NCBI GenBank assembly: GCA_023653785.1
Contig: JAMKCH010005448.1
Location: forward strand, 1-64,000
Reading direction: 5' to 3'
DNA from: Ophioderma brevispina
Taxonomy: Eukaryota; Echinodermata; Ophiuroidea; Amphilepidida; Ophiodermatidae
Length of the DNA stretch: 64,000 nucleotides
The position numbers and the translations under genes are program-made. The notes below the pieces were generated by a model. The model saw only the letters and a list, made by a program, of their open reading frames with translations, searched no databases and had not been told where the DNA came from. This document shows, in pieces, positions 47,452-57,083 of this stretch (the stretch's first letter is position 1; each line of letters starts with the position of its first letter).

Positions 47452-47770
47452 TATGAGGGGGCAGGGTGGGAGTTTGGGGAGGGGGCCGGGTGGGGTGTTG
47501 GGGTTGTTTGGGTTTTGGGGTGTTGTAGGGTATTTGGGAGGGGGAAGGGTGGGGTGTTGGGGAGGGGCAGGGTGGGTGGTTTGGGGAGGGGCAGGGGTGG
47601 TTGTTGGGGAGGGGGAAGGGTGGGGTGTTAGTGGCTCGGTGGGGTGCGTTGGGGAGGGGTGGGGTGCGGTTCTGGAAGGGGTCTGTGTGGTGTGCCCTCT
47701 GGTTGGGGGTCGGGGTGGTGTTGTTGGGGGAGGGTGCATTGGGGAAGGGATGGGTGCGTCGGCGAGGGCG
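47452..47770 (+). repeat. G-rich minisatellite 4
   Basis: GGGTGGGGTGTTGGGGAGGGG-type units with GCAGGGTGG variants, again G on the + strand. A related GGGTGCGTCGGGGAGAG block occurs at 48150-48250. Confidence 0.9.
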
Positions 47771-47774
47771 GGGT

Positions 47775-48112
47775 GACGTCATGGTGACCTTGGATGGACC
47801 GTGTGGACCTTGGTTACTTCGTGTGACCTTGGTGACTTCTTGTGACCTTGGTGACTTCTTGTGACCTTGGTGACATCATGTGACCTTGATGACCTCATGT
47901 GACCTTGATGACCTCATGTGACCTTGATGACCTCATGTGACCTTGATGACCTCATGTGACCTTGATGACCTCATGTGACCTTGATGACCTCATGTGACCT
48001 TGATGACCTCATGTGACCTTGATGACCTCATGTGACCTTGATGACCTCATGTGACCTTGATGACCTCATGTGACCTTGGTGCCTCATGTGACCTCATGTC
48101 ACCTTTGGGTGC
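47775..48112 (+). repeat. 19-bp tandem array TGACCTTGATGACCTCATG, ten identical units
   Basis: Ten perfect copies run from 47881 to 48070. Variant 19-bp units (TGACCTTGGTGACTTCTTG) precede them from about 47775, and two degenerate ones follow. On the - strand each unit reads CATGAGGTCATCAAGGTCA, so AGGTCA half-sites alternate with 3-base (TCA) and 4-base (CATG) spacing. No coding capacity; the uniformity implies recent expansion or homogenisation. Confidence 0.95.
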
Positions 48113-48144
48113 CCATTCACAAATCTGTGTTCCTGGTAAGGTCA

Positions 48145-48345
48145 GGGTGGGATGCGAAGGGGGGGGTGGGGTGTCTGTGGGGTAGGGTGTGTCGGGGAGA
48201 GGGGGTGCGTCGGGGAGAGGGTGCGTCGGGGGAAGGGTGGGGCGGTGGGGTGACCTGATGTGACCTTGGTGACCTCATGTGAACTTTGTGACCCATGTGA
48301 CCTTTGTGACCATGTGACCTTTGTGACCCATGTGACCTTTGTAAC
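48145..48345 (+). repeat. G-rich block followed by a diverged TGACCTTTGTGACCCATG array
   Basis: 48150-48250 is GGGTGCGTCGGGGAGAGG-rich. 48250-48345 continues with 15-19 bp units (TGACCTTGGTGACCTCATGT, then TGACCTTTGTGACCCATG). This is an older, diverged extension of the 19-bp array in which half-sites are partly lost. Confidence 0.8.
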
Positions 48346-48587
48346 ACTTCTCGCCAGTGCATTTGTTCTTTCTCTTCACTTTAAAAAGTGCAGACACCCA
48401 TGGCACCCCTTCCCCATATCATTTTCTCATATAGCTATAACATAAGCCTGACATGTTTCATCAATCATTTTTAAAAGTGGGGGGGAGCCCCCTTCAAGTG
48501 GAAGGTTCTGCCACCACTGCGTTATACAGTATCGAGTATCCTTGACGATACAGATAATTTGTTCTGTTTCTTTTGTTTTCTTTGCAG
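48346..48587. other. No gene recognised; leads into a strong acceptor
   Basis: Ends in a 25-base pyrimidine tract and TTTGCAG immediately before the candidate micro-exon at 48588. Nothing else recognised. Confidence 0.35.
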
Positions 48588-48618
48588 TAGCATTGGATTG
48601 TCCACAGCTGTCATTCAA
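48588..48618 (+). CDS. Candidate 31-base micro-exon C
   Basis: The exon lies between 'TTCTGTTTCTTTTGTTTTCTTTGCAG', one of the best acceptor contexts in the window, and GTAAGTAC. Entered in phase 1, as exon B at 37091-37187 requires, it reads on from the split codon as ALDCPQLSF without a stop. Phase 2 gives SIGLSTAVIQ, also open. Phase 0 begins with TAG. The putative intron 2 from exon B would be about 11.4 kb and would hold the SINE, both duplications, the LINE and the arrays. No family recognised. Confidence 0.4.
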
Positions 48619-49380
48619 GTAAGTACCTTAAAAAAGATGACATCAGGTTCAACACACACGAAAACTGGTCCATTCGTTCCTGTACAAAGTGGGCGAGATG
48701 AAAACGTCATTTTCTCCTCAGTGGAACATCTCAGACCTTAAATCTAACATTCTGCTTGAAGATCATCATATCTCCTGCCCAATCAATCATGAAATTAGGG
48801 TAGTTATCCACAAAATTTTCAAGCTACTGGACTGCGAAGACTAGCATGCACCATGGACCCTGGAGGTCACAGCACTTTTTCAGTCAGTTTCCCTGTAAAA
48901 TATGGTAAAATTGGTTGTCGGATCAAAATAACATATCAATGACAACCTTTTTTGATATTCATAGAGAGTTTATACGTAATATTGATAGCAACCATGATTT
49001 GCAACCCAGATCTCGCCATTTCTCTCAGTTTTTAGGGTGTACTTAGGCGAGGGTCACCAAAAAAAAACCTCATTTGCAGTGGGGGCTGTGTTACCTGTTT
49101 CTCATGTTATTTACTGGTTTGAAGCCATAAGGCCAAGAAAAAAAAAAGTTGTCTTGGAAGAGTGTGCATTTTGTTTAAATTGGTCTTTTAGCGCATTTTT
49201 TTTTAGCTTTTTGCTCACTTGATAAATAAAAAATCAAAAATTTTCAGGAAAAAAAGGAAAAAAGTGGGCCAAAATGCAAAGTGAGACAAACTTTTTTGGC
49301 CTAATCTCAGGTGCTTAGTCTTGGGGCTAAACATGTCAAGTATTATCCAGATTGTAGCTGTGAATGGGAAGTTATGTGTT
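48619..49380. other. No gene recognised
   Basis: AT-rich; a further acceptor-like 'TCTCAGTTTTTAG' lies near 49034 but no donor-bounded exon follows. 'TTGGTCTTTTAGCGCATT' (about 49180) matches part of the 1.75-kb duplication units (about 42020). Confidence 0.35.
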
Positions 49381-49384
49381 ATTT

Positions 49385-49590
49385 GGTGTGAGTGAGAGTA
49401 AGTAGGAGTGCGTGTGAGAGTGAGTGAAAGTGTATGTGAGAGTGAGTGTATGTGAGAGGGAGTGAAAGTGTATGTGAGGGAGTGAAAGTGTATGTGAGAG
49501 TGAGTGAGTGTATGTGAGAGGGAGTGAAAGTGTATGTGAGAGTGAGTGAGTGTATATGAGAGTGAGTGTATGTTAGACTTTCTCACAGTC
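49385..49590 (+). repeat. GAGTGAGTGTATGTGAGAG minisatellite
   Basis: Units of about 18 and 36 bp (GTGTATGTGAGAGTGAGTG with GGGAGTGAAA variants). The - strand frame gives repeated SHIHFHSLT-type peptides, a by-product. The same motif restarts at 62230. Confidence 0.9.
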
Positions 49591-50484
49591 TCGGCTCTGT
49601 CTGTTGGTTCAGAGTTAAAATGCTAAAAACTTGTGAGACCCATGTTTTCAGTCTGGTTCACATCTACTTTTCTACATTCCCCGACCATTTCCAGTACCGC
49701 GCTGCGCCCTCTATTGTACGAACCAACTGGTCCACAGAGCGCTTAAATTTAAAAAAAAGCGAAATTATACTACCGGGAGTCGTCCGCCGAGACTGTCCGA
49801 ATCTGTATGGAAACTCTCTCCGTCAGTATCGATCCAGAAGTAACGTGACCGCGTGTCAGTGACCTTACCTTGCGCACATCTCGATTAATTTAGAATACTA
49901 ATCCAGGGACTACAGACACGAACCCAACAGCTCCCAACAGGTGGTGTCAATGGGCACGCGGACCTCCGTATGTCCCATTTATCGATTACGCGACCGCATG
50001 CAGCTTGAATAGCTCCTTGGTTTGAAGTTTTGGCAATGTATGAATTATGCAAAGCACAATTGCAGTGTTTCACTTTCGTTGCTGGGAAAATTAGGAATTA
50101 TGTATCCATATATCCCTAGGTCTATCAGAGGGTCCACGTATCGAAATTAAATGGTCGGGTTTGATTTTGTGATTAATTCTTTCATTTTTACTATTGTACT
50201 AAATTTATTACTACCTATTTGAAACATAAAACTTGAAAAATCTTCACCACAATGTTAACAAAACTATTCCCCAGCATTTGCAGCAAATAATGAAATTTGA
50301 AAATAGATCCACCAGCCTTGTTTAAACAAAATGTATTTTCCAATCAAATAAACAACGTCCTCAGCTGCTGCTGTGGTGGGAGGCAGTGCGTACCCACAGA
50401 AGCTCACAGAAAAAGCCAAACAAAAACGCAATGTATATGGTGTGTGTGATATCTTTTTAGCAGTTTCAGTAGGCCTATTTATGG
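49591..50484. other. No gene recognised
   Basis: A 98-codon + frame starts inside the minisatellite (49566-49862) and has no domain. The moderately GC-rich block 49680-50000 lacks repeat matches in the window and is not explained. Confidence 0.35.
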
Positions 50485-50851
50485 TTATTAACCCTAACCC
50501 GGACCGTGTAGTTTTGCCGGCCGACGGCCCAATGCAACGAAGGGCAATCTATTTTATTTTTAACGGCCCAGATGCAACGAGAGCCAAATTTTGGGCGTTT
50601 TCACAATTGCATCTCGGCCGTTTTTTCCCTCTTTTTCCCGGACAGGAATAAGTAGGTAACGTCAATAACGCCCAAATGCAACGAAAAACATCGCGTCATT
50701 TTCCCGGAAGACGCCCAGATGCAACGAAAAACATCGCGTCATTTTCCCGGAAGACGGCCCAGATGCAACGAGGAACATCGCGCCATTTTCCGGAAAGACG
50801 TCTCAGATTCAACGAGGACATCGCGTGCGAATGCAATGAGAACAGGGATAA

Positions 50852-50891
<40 letters not shown>

Positions 50892-51475
50892 GGATGCATA
50901 CTTCACACTGATTTGCATGAAATTTGTAGCATATAGTTCGCCAGTCGTGAGTGGCGCTATTACGCTAATCATAGTCGTGAGTGGCGCTATTACGCTACTG
51001 CATGCTCCGGTTTACGCATGAAGCGTTTATGCATAATTTAAAAGTAGCTTATCGTATATGGTGGCGCTATCACCATCGAAATCGAAATTGTCTATGGGCA
51101 TTTGTACACAAGTGTCACCCGCCTGATGAAAAGCATTGCGCCTTCGGCGGGCAAACCGTCCGAAATGCAGTGAAAAGCATCGCGTCATTTTCCCGGAAGA
51201 CGGCCCAGATGCAACGAGGAACATCGCGTCATTTTCCGGGAAGACGGCCCAGATGCAACGAGGAACATCGCGCCATTTTCCGGAAAGACGTCTCAGATGC
51301 AACGAGGAACATCGCGTCATTTTCCGGGAAGACGGCCCAGATGCAATGAGGGCCAATGAAGAGTTCATTGCGCAACAAAAAGAGTTGTTGACGGCCGAGA
51401 TGCAACGAGAAACATTTTCCGAACGGTACCACGTTTTCGTTGGCTCTCATTGCATCTCGGCCGCGTTAGGTTAAT
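50485..51475 (-). mobile_element. GATGCAACGAG foldback element, copy 2 (inverted to copy 1)
   Basis: Two arrays of the 44-bp unit GGCCCAGATGCAACGAGGAA plus CATCGCGTCATTTTCCGGGA (50668-50835 and 51170-51350) flank a core with an (AATA)n tract (50849-50890), a doubled 'TCGTGAGTGGCGCTATTACGCT' (about 50945 and 50972) and 'TGTCACCCGCCTGATG'. The right end folds as GGCCGAGATGCAA against TTGCATCTCGGCC. The left edge carries TTAACCCTAACCCGG, two telomere-like units, possibly chance. Confidence 0.88.
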
Positions 51476-51884
51476 GAACACCGAAAAACAAAATCGTGAT
51501 AATTTGATACAGTTTGCAAGGATGACGACATCCAAAAATGGTCCCCTCTTGTACCCCTACCAAACCAGTGTTTGAATCAAAAAATGGGCATGGTTATATG
51601 CGGAAATCACTCCTCCGTCAAAAGCATTACGTTAATATAATGTCTGAACGCAAAGCAGGCAAAGACAAGACACAAGAGGATCTCCTGAAACTTTGCAGAC
51701 TATTATCATAGAGTACAGAGAAACCAGGCGACCCCCTCCCCCTCTCTCTCTTTGGCGGGAAACCTAGAGAACATAAGGCACTAAAGTTGAACATGTCTTG
51801 CGGAGAGTGATGGGAATTCTATTGATAAATCCTCAAAAGATCAGAAATACAATAAAATAATAAAATATTAGTATCTTTAATAAT
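51476..51884. other. No gene recognised
   Basis: About 400 bp of AT-rich spacer without supported frames or repeats. Confidence 0.3.
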
Positions 51885-52300
51885 AAATAAACAATAAAAC
51901 AGGCTGGCGTTAAAACTATAATAGCACATTTTTGAAAAGCGCATCATTTTTTTACATTTGTGAGATTACTCCACAGTTGTATTGGTAATTATATGTAATT
52001 AACTATACCTGTGAACGGTAATGCTCAAAAGTGTTCATGCGTCATAAAAGAAGGGATTTTGTAATTAGATTCGGGAATCCCCGATCCTAAATGGCAGCCC
52101 TGGAAAAGTGAAATTTCTGTCTGTCCATTTTGAAATGGCACAATCTCACGAAAATGATCCTAACTTGACTTTTTGACTTGCGTGAACCAATGCAACAGCT
52201 ACTGGATGTACATGGCACTATTTTCCGGCTCTTTCATATTGGAATGATGTTTTCAGAGGCGGTTGAATTTTTATCGGGATCCGATATTAATTACTCTCAG
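51885..52300 (+). repeat. Dispersed repeat, copy 2
   Basis: Diverged same-orientation partner of 14210-14660, with 'TTGGTAATTATATG', 'AACTATACCTGTGAACGGTAATGCTC', 'CTAACTTGACTTTTTGACTTGCG', 'CATGGCACTATTTTCC' and 'GGTTGAATTTTTATCGGGATCC'. It directly precedes the first CCGAAGGGT foldback. Confidence 0.7.
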
Positions 52301-52313
52301 GCTTAACCATGCG

Positions 52314-52710
52314 GGGTCAGCCCGATGTTCCGAAGGGTCTTTGGTCCGAAAGGTTTTTGTCCGAAGGGTCGTTGTTCCGATAAAGAAACCTACGGAGGTT
52401 TTTATTTCGAAGGGTCGTAATTCTGAATAAAAAGGGACATTTGTCCAATCGGTCGATTTTCCGAAGGGTTTTTGTTGCGAAGGGTCTATATTCCGGCCGA
52501 AAAAAAGGAAAAGGGTCTTTCGTCCGAAGGGTTGTTTGTCCGAAGAGCAAATACTAGTTGATGTTCCGAAGGGTTTTAAAAAAGACAGGTTTTTAGTACA
52601 GTCCAAAGGGTCGATGTTCCGAAAGTAGGAACGACCTTTCGGAATAAAAATCTGTCGGACTAAAAGTCGTTCGGATTAAAAACCTTTCGGACCAACGACC
52701 CTTCGGGACA
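52314..52710. mobile_element. CCGAAGGGT foldback element 1
   Basis: The left arm (to about 52610) has about ten repeats of TCCGAAGGGT with TCTTTG, TTTTTGT or CGTTGT spacers. The right arm (about 52610-52705) has the reverse complement, CTTTCGGAATAAAA and 'GGACCAACGACCCTTCGG'. The sequence can fold back on itself. The - strand frame made of DPSEQRP-like peptides is a by-product. Confidence 0.85.
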
Positions 52711-53146
52711 AAATTCCTTTACAATAAAAACCATGGATCAAAGACTCCTGAAATATAAAATGGTCCAGATCTCTTGCATAAGCTTATCAAAGCATTACTT
52801 TTTCCCCCCAAGTTATATACACACGTTAACCCTGGGGAGGGGGTCGTGATAGTTATACCATTGTACAGTAAACGTGTAAAATGCGGTTTTTATTGATTTT
52901 TGAGGGTTTAGAAAGGAAATACTGTCTTTATCTTGATGTTACGAATTAGGGAGTGAAAAGAATCGCCACATTTCATCACCCAGAAGCAATTTTACGAGTA
53001 ATTTAAAGCAGCGCTAAGAGATATACGTGTTTTTCCTTTCGCAATTTTTTTTTTTAAAAATGTAAAAGCCGCCAAAACTGGGGTCTGACTCCGTAGTGTT
53101 ACCTTAACCCATTTGGTTGATATCATCTACGTATATACACGACATT
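52711..53146. other. No gene recognised
   Basis: Spacer with a poly-T run at about 53047. 'GTTAACCCTGGGGAGGGGGTCGTG' at about 52825 faintly resembles the end motif of the neighbouring TTAACCCTCG element. Confidence 0.3.
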
Positions 53147-53824
53147 TAACCCTCGTCCAACCAAAGGGTTTTCTACTACATTCACGACCAACGGGTGGGG
53201 GGGGGTATTTTTTCGTAATTAAGGGACAAACATCATCTTGGTATCAGTGTGTTTTTATACATCTTTCTTCAAATAAAATACAAACATATCAAGTTTTAAC
53301 AATATGACGTCATAGTGACGTCACAACTGAGAGCTTATTTAAGCACATTTGTAAGTAAATCGCCAAAATCAAGGTTTTCAACCTTTTTTGTCATTCATGC
53401 AAGCAAAATTGGTATTTATTTGTCAATGATGGGTGCCAAAGTATAAGCATACACATGTTATTACTATAAAAAATAAGAAAAAAATACAAATTGCCAGTAT
53501 TTGCTTACAGTAGCATCATACGTAACAAAAGTATTTTTTGCATTTTACACAGTAAAGTATAGGAAGGTGGCAACCACCCCCTCCCGCTTTTTGCATTTTA
53601 CACAGTAAAGTATAGAAAGGTGGCAACCACCCCCTCCCGCCTTCCGACTTGACGAGACACCCTGACCTCCCTGAAGGTGATACCTCCTTTTTTAGCTAAA
53701 ATGACCGCAAAGGATGAACTTACAATTACATAAAACCTGAGATATATTCGTTTGCGTTTTGCGCAACAGGGAATCATCCGTTAGGGGGGTAACCACCCCT
53801 CTCCCGGTCGGACGAGGGTTAAGA
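53147..53824 (+). mobile_element. TTAACCCTCGTCC miniature element (about 680 bp)
   Basis: Bounded by inverted ends: left TTAACCCTCGTCCAACC, right GGTCGGACGAGGGTTAA. Inside are a pair of TGACGTCA palindromes (about 53306 and 53318) and a perfect-looking 50-bp tandem duplication of 'TTTGCATTTTACACAGTAAAGTATAG.AAGGTGGCAACCACCCCC' (53537-53640). No open frame of note. TTAA at both ends again fits piggyBac-type targets. Confidence 0.75.
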
Positions 53825-53854
53825 TATTAAACATACATAAAATAATCAGAATCG

Positions 53855-54235
53855 TGAATGGATCATTGGTCCGAATAACATTTGGTCCAAGATGTTTTTT
53901 GAACCGAAGTGTCTTTAATCCGAAGGTTTTTTTTTTTTGTTCCCATAGCTTTTTGGTCCGAAGAGTCGTTGGTCCGAAGGGTCTTTAATCCGAACGTTTT
54001 TGTTCCGATAGCTTTTTGGCCCGAAGTGTCGTTGGTCCGATAAAGCTTCGGACCAAAACCTTTTGGATGAAAGACCCTTCAGACGAAAAACCTGTCGGAC
54101 CAAAGACCTTATTTTCTTTTTCGGAACAACAACCTTTCTGGACTAAACTTATCGTAATAATAACCGTTCGGAACAATGGACCTTCGGATTAAAAACCTTT
54201 CGGAACAAAAACGCTTCCGAAGAACGACCTGTACC
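53855..54235. mobile_element. CCGAAGGGT foldback element 2
   Basis: The left arm TTGGTCCGAAGNGTCNTT repeats to about 54040; from there the right arm carries 'GCTTCGGACCAAAACC', 'AGACCCTTCAGACGAAAAACC' and 'CCTTTCGGAACAAAAACG'. Same family as 52314-52710. The element between them (53147-53824) lies almost exactly in the gap. Confidence 0.85.
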
Positions 54236-54845
54236 CAACCAGGTATCGTTTACTAGCCAAGTACCGATGCAAGTCTGCAAAAATCTCCACTCTTAAAAAT
54301 GTGTTATTATCAGGCCCTCGCCAGGTGGGGGGTGTGGGGGGGTGGAACACCCCCCCAGCGTCCTCAAAAAAGAAGCAAGCAAAGGGAATGAAAGAACGAA
54401 GAAAGAGAAAGAGAACGAAGCGGGAAAGAGAAGAGAACAGAAGAGAGAAATGTAGTAAGAATAAACGATAAAGGTAGATTGCAATGGGAACGCCATCATA
54501 ACTCATGAGATGGAACTCCAGACTTACATAACCAAATATTCACAAATATTGGCTTCGCTCAATCCATTAGTTGTTGTTCCAGCCTATACGCAACGTAACT
54601 CATGAATTGTTAATGTGCCAACAGTACTTTGTGGTCAAACGGTGTAAAAGTAATGGAGAAAACACGAGGGGAGCCATGCATTTCCCCAGTTGGTCTACTA
54701 CCAGCATAAGGGTAATTTTCAGGCTGGAGCTGAGTGGTCAAGAAAAAATTGGTAGGATAGATTCCTAGGCCCCGTGCACCATAAACTTCTAGGTCTACTG
54801 GCTGTCACTTGAATTAATTACTATAACTTAACCCTTCAACTACCT
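54236..54845. other. No gene recognised; purine-rich tract
   Basis: About 54365-54460 is a purine-rich AGAA/GGGA tract on the + strand, preceded by G8 and C9 runs. The - strand frames crossing it are Phe/Leu/Ser-rich low-complexity peptides. Confidence 0.4.
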
Positions 54846-54849
54846 TTCT

Positions 54850-55440
54850 TAATCTAAATCCAAGAGCTTCCGGGCTCCGCCCCCTGGACTCCGGCGGGAC
54901 TCTGTTCCTGCCCGCATCCGTTAAAGACATTGGCACGAGTATAATGTGTATAGTCCCTTCGGCGGTACAAGCTATACTGCCCGTTCCGTTACGCAATTTA
55001 GAACCATTCTTTTCTTTGAATTGTTTACGCATTTACCCTCCACAAGTGGTAAACTTGAGGTGTTCGAATATAGCTGAATCCCCGAGCTTCCGGGGGCTTC
55101 GCCCCCTGTACCCCCAGAAGAGGGGCTCTGCTCCTGCACCACACCATAAGACATTGGGGCTCGCTATATGCAATTCTCTTTGCAGTAAAAGCTTATCATG
55201 TATGAATGGCGTCTCGTGAGCAAATTAGAAAACAGTCTTTACTCGGGTCTTTACTTTGAATTGGTTACTATATTTACCTCAAACAGTGGTCATTTGAAGG
55301 TTTGAATAGCCTTAAATCCCCAAGAGATTCCGGGGCTCGCCCCCCGGGCCCCGGCAGGGGGCTATGCCCCTCACCCCGAAGGGGCCCTAAGGCGGGCCAC
55401 TGTACCCCACCCCTTCAGGGGCTTTCCGGTTTGATCCGGT
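54850..55440 (+). repeat. GC-rich tandem repeat, about 235-bp unit, 2.5 copies
   Basis: Units start near 54863, 55080 and 55318 with 'GAGCTTCCGGGGGCTTCGCCCCCTG' (a hairpin in itself), then 'CCCCNGNAGNGGGNCTCTGCTCCTGC', 'AAGACATTGGGGC', a TATAATG/TATATGCA stretch, 'TTTACTTTGAATTGTTTAC', and 'ATTTACCTC.ACAGTGGT'. The last copy degenerates into inverted CCCCGAAGGGGCCC and CCCTTCAGGGGC motifs. Confidence 0.85.
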
Positions 55441-56340
55441 TTGTTGGTCAGCCATGGAGGGCTGTTGTGTAGTTCAAAACGATCAAGAAAAAAATGGTCT
55501 GTAAGGCATATACTTAGGACAATTTTCAACGGCCCTAAGTGGGCCCGAACCGTGCGCGTCCGTTTTAGTGTTTTTTTATTCGCTACTACGCTTCCAAGGA
55601 TCTTACTGCAGCAATAACATTCTCATTTACACCCCCTGACAAAATGCCTAGCGACGGCCCCTGGGTTATATTGCTTAAAGTTGCATTCAGAGAGATTATC
55701 GATTGGTTGTTTTATTGGCCAATTTTATAGATCAACCATGTATGTCAAACTAAAGCCATTGAATATCAAAAGTGATTTTCCGATGGGAAACCCACTATAA
55801 CTGTCGAGAAATGAACAAATAATACTTTCTTTTTTTTTTTTTTGAGTATCAATTCTGTACAATTATGTGGGTTGGGGGTAAAGTGTGCATTAGTGCACTG
55901 AGAGAGGTAAAGTGGTGAATGTGTGAAAGGCATGTCACGCTTTTAGTTCATGATATAGTCCACCAAAACTGCAATGTAGAGAGATTAATGAAAGTTGAAT
56001 AGCTCATGATAGAGTGCATCATGGAAATGTAGGTTTCTTTTAATGCATTGATTGCTGATGACACCCCATAATTCAATGGCATACTTTTTATGACCCCTTG
56101 TTTTTTACGTACAAAAACTATGCCCCAAGACCCCTTAGGCGGAGTAGTCAAAATGACGCTTTGTTGTTACGATGACATAAAGGAAATTCACCCATTTTTG
56201 TCCTTGTATGTGTAATTTAAGACTGGCTATTCTCGTTGGGCGGGAAAACCTGATATGCATTTAACCTTTGAAATTAAAAAAAAAGGTACAAATATAAAGT
56301 GTGTTTTTGAGTTTTTTTGTGTAAAAATTAGATTTCTCAT
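55441..56340. other. No gene recognised
   Basis: 900 bp of AT-rich sequence with a T15 run at about 55829. No supported frame or repeat. Confidence 0.3.
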
Positions 56341-56354
56341 TGATCAAAAAAGCC

Positions 56355-56525
56355 GAGCAATATTGTGTTAAACAACACCAAAAGGCGTGTTATTTTAACA
56401 CCAAATAGTGTTAAAAAAATTAACACAACAGGTGTTCAAAAATAAACCCCAAAATAGTGTGAATTGTGAACCACCCCTGGTGTGGTCCTCCTAGAACAAG
56501 GCGGTGTTACTTTTAACAAACCTAG
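56355..56525. repeat. GTGTTAA/TTAACAC short inverted repeats
   Basis: Interspersed GTGTTA and TAACAC motifs ('GTGTTATTTTAACACC', 'AGTGTTAAAAAAATTAACAC') make overlapping hairpins. A degenerate low-complexity or miniature foldback sequence. Confidence 0.65.
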
Positions 56526-56656
56526 GTTTTGCAGAGACATGCTGATACGATTTTCGATCCAGCAAAAGTCTATTTACCAATTTGCCTTGCTTTATAAAAT
56601 CTGACTTCGGAGGAACTAGGACGTTTCGATCTTGGATGTTTGCAAGCGGGGCCTTT

Positions 56657-56850
56657 CCACTGTTAAAAAATGTTCCTTAAAAACGTTTTTTAAAATGTCC
56701 AGCCGGGACTCGACACTTTACAAGAACTGTAAAAACCGCACGTTTTAACTGTGTTTGTAAGTGCAAATAACTGTATAAAAACATCGTTTTAACTGTTTGA
56801 GTCCCAGTTGCCAGTTAGAACGACGTTTTTTATGAACCATTTAAACAGTG
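56657..56850. repeat. Imperfect palindrome, 194 bp
   Basis: The left arm CACTGTTAAAAAATGTTCCT, 'AAAAACGTTTTTTAAAA' and 'GGGACTC' is inverted in the right arm 'GAGTCCCAGTTGCCAGTTAGAACGACGTTTTTTATGAACC' and TTTAAACAGTG. Arms of about 60 bp surround an 80-bp loop. Probably a small foldback element. Confidence 0.7.
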
Positions 56851-57083
56851 CACATAGGGGCTTTTGAATGGTCAAATGCAGATTGAGGATGCTATGAATA
56901 TTTATGCAATAGAGGTACAATACGTGCACATCTGACTGTGCGATGAATCATACACAAAATCAACGAGAGGACTCACCGTACTCACTCCAAATGTCACGAA
57001 GAGGAGCTCACAGTACTCACTGAGCTACAAGAGCTTCCGAGGCTGTATCTGAGGCATGTTCTTCTCAAAGTATAGATTTTGCG
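56851..57083. other. Downstream of the RecQ-like relic
   Basis: No poly-A signal is certain. 'TACTCACTCCAAATGTCACGAAGAGGAGCTCACAGTACTCACTGAG' contains a short direct repeat. Nothing else recognised. Confidence 0.3.

Noticed and set aside
47881..48112. CRISPR-like array
   Set aside because: The 19-bp units are directly contiguous with no unique spacers, and the DNA is eukaryotic.
50490..50505. Telomere repeat (TTAACCCTAACCC)
   Set aside because: Only two units at the edge of a mobile element; copy 1 of the element lacks them.
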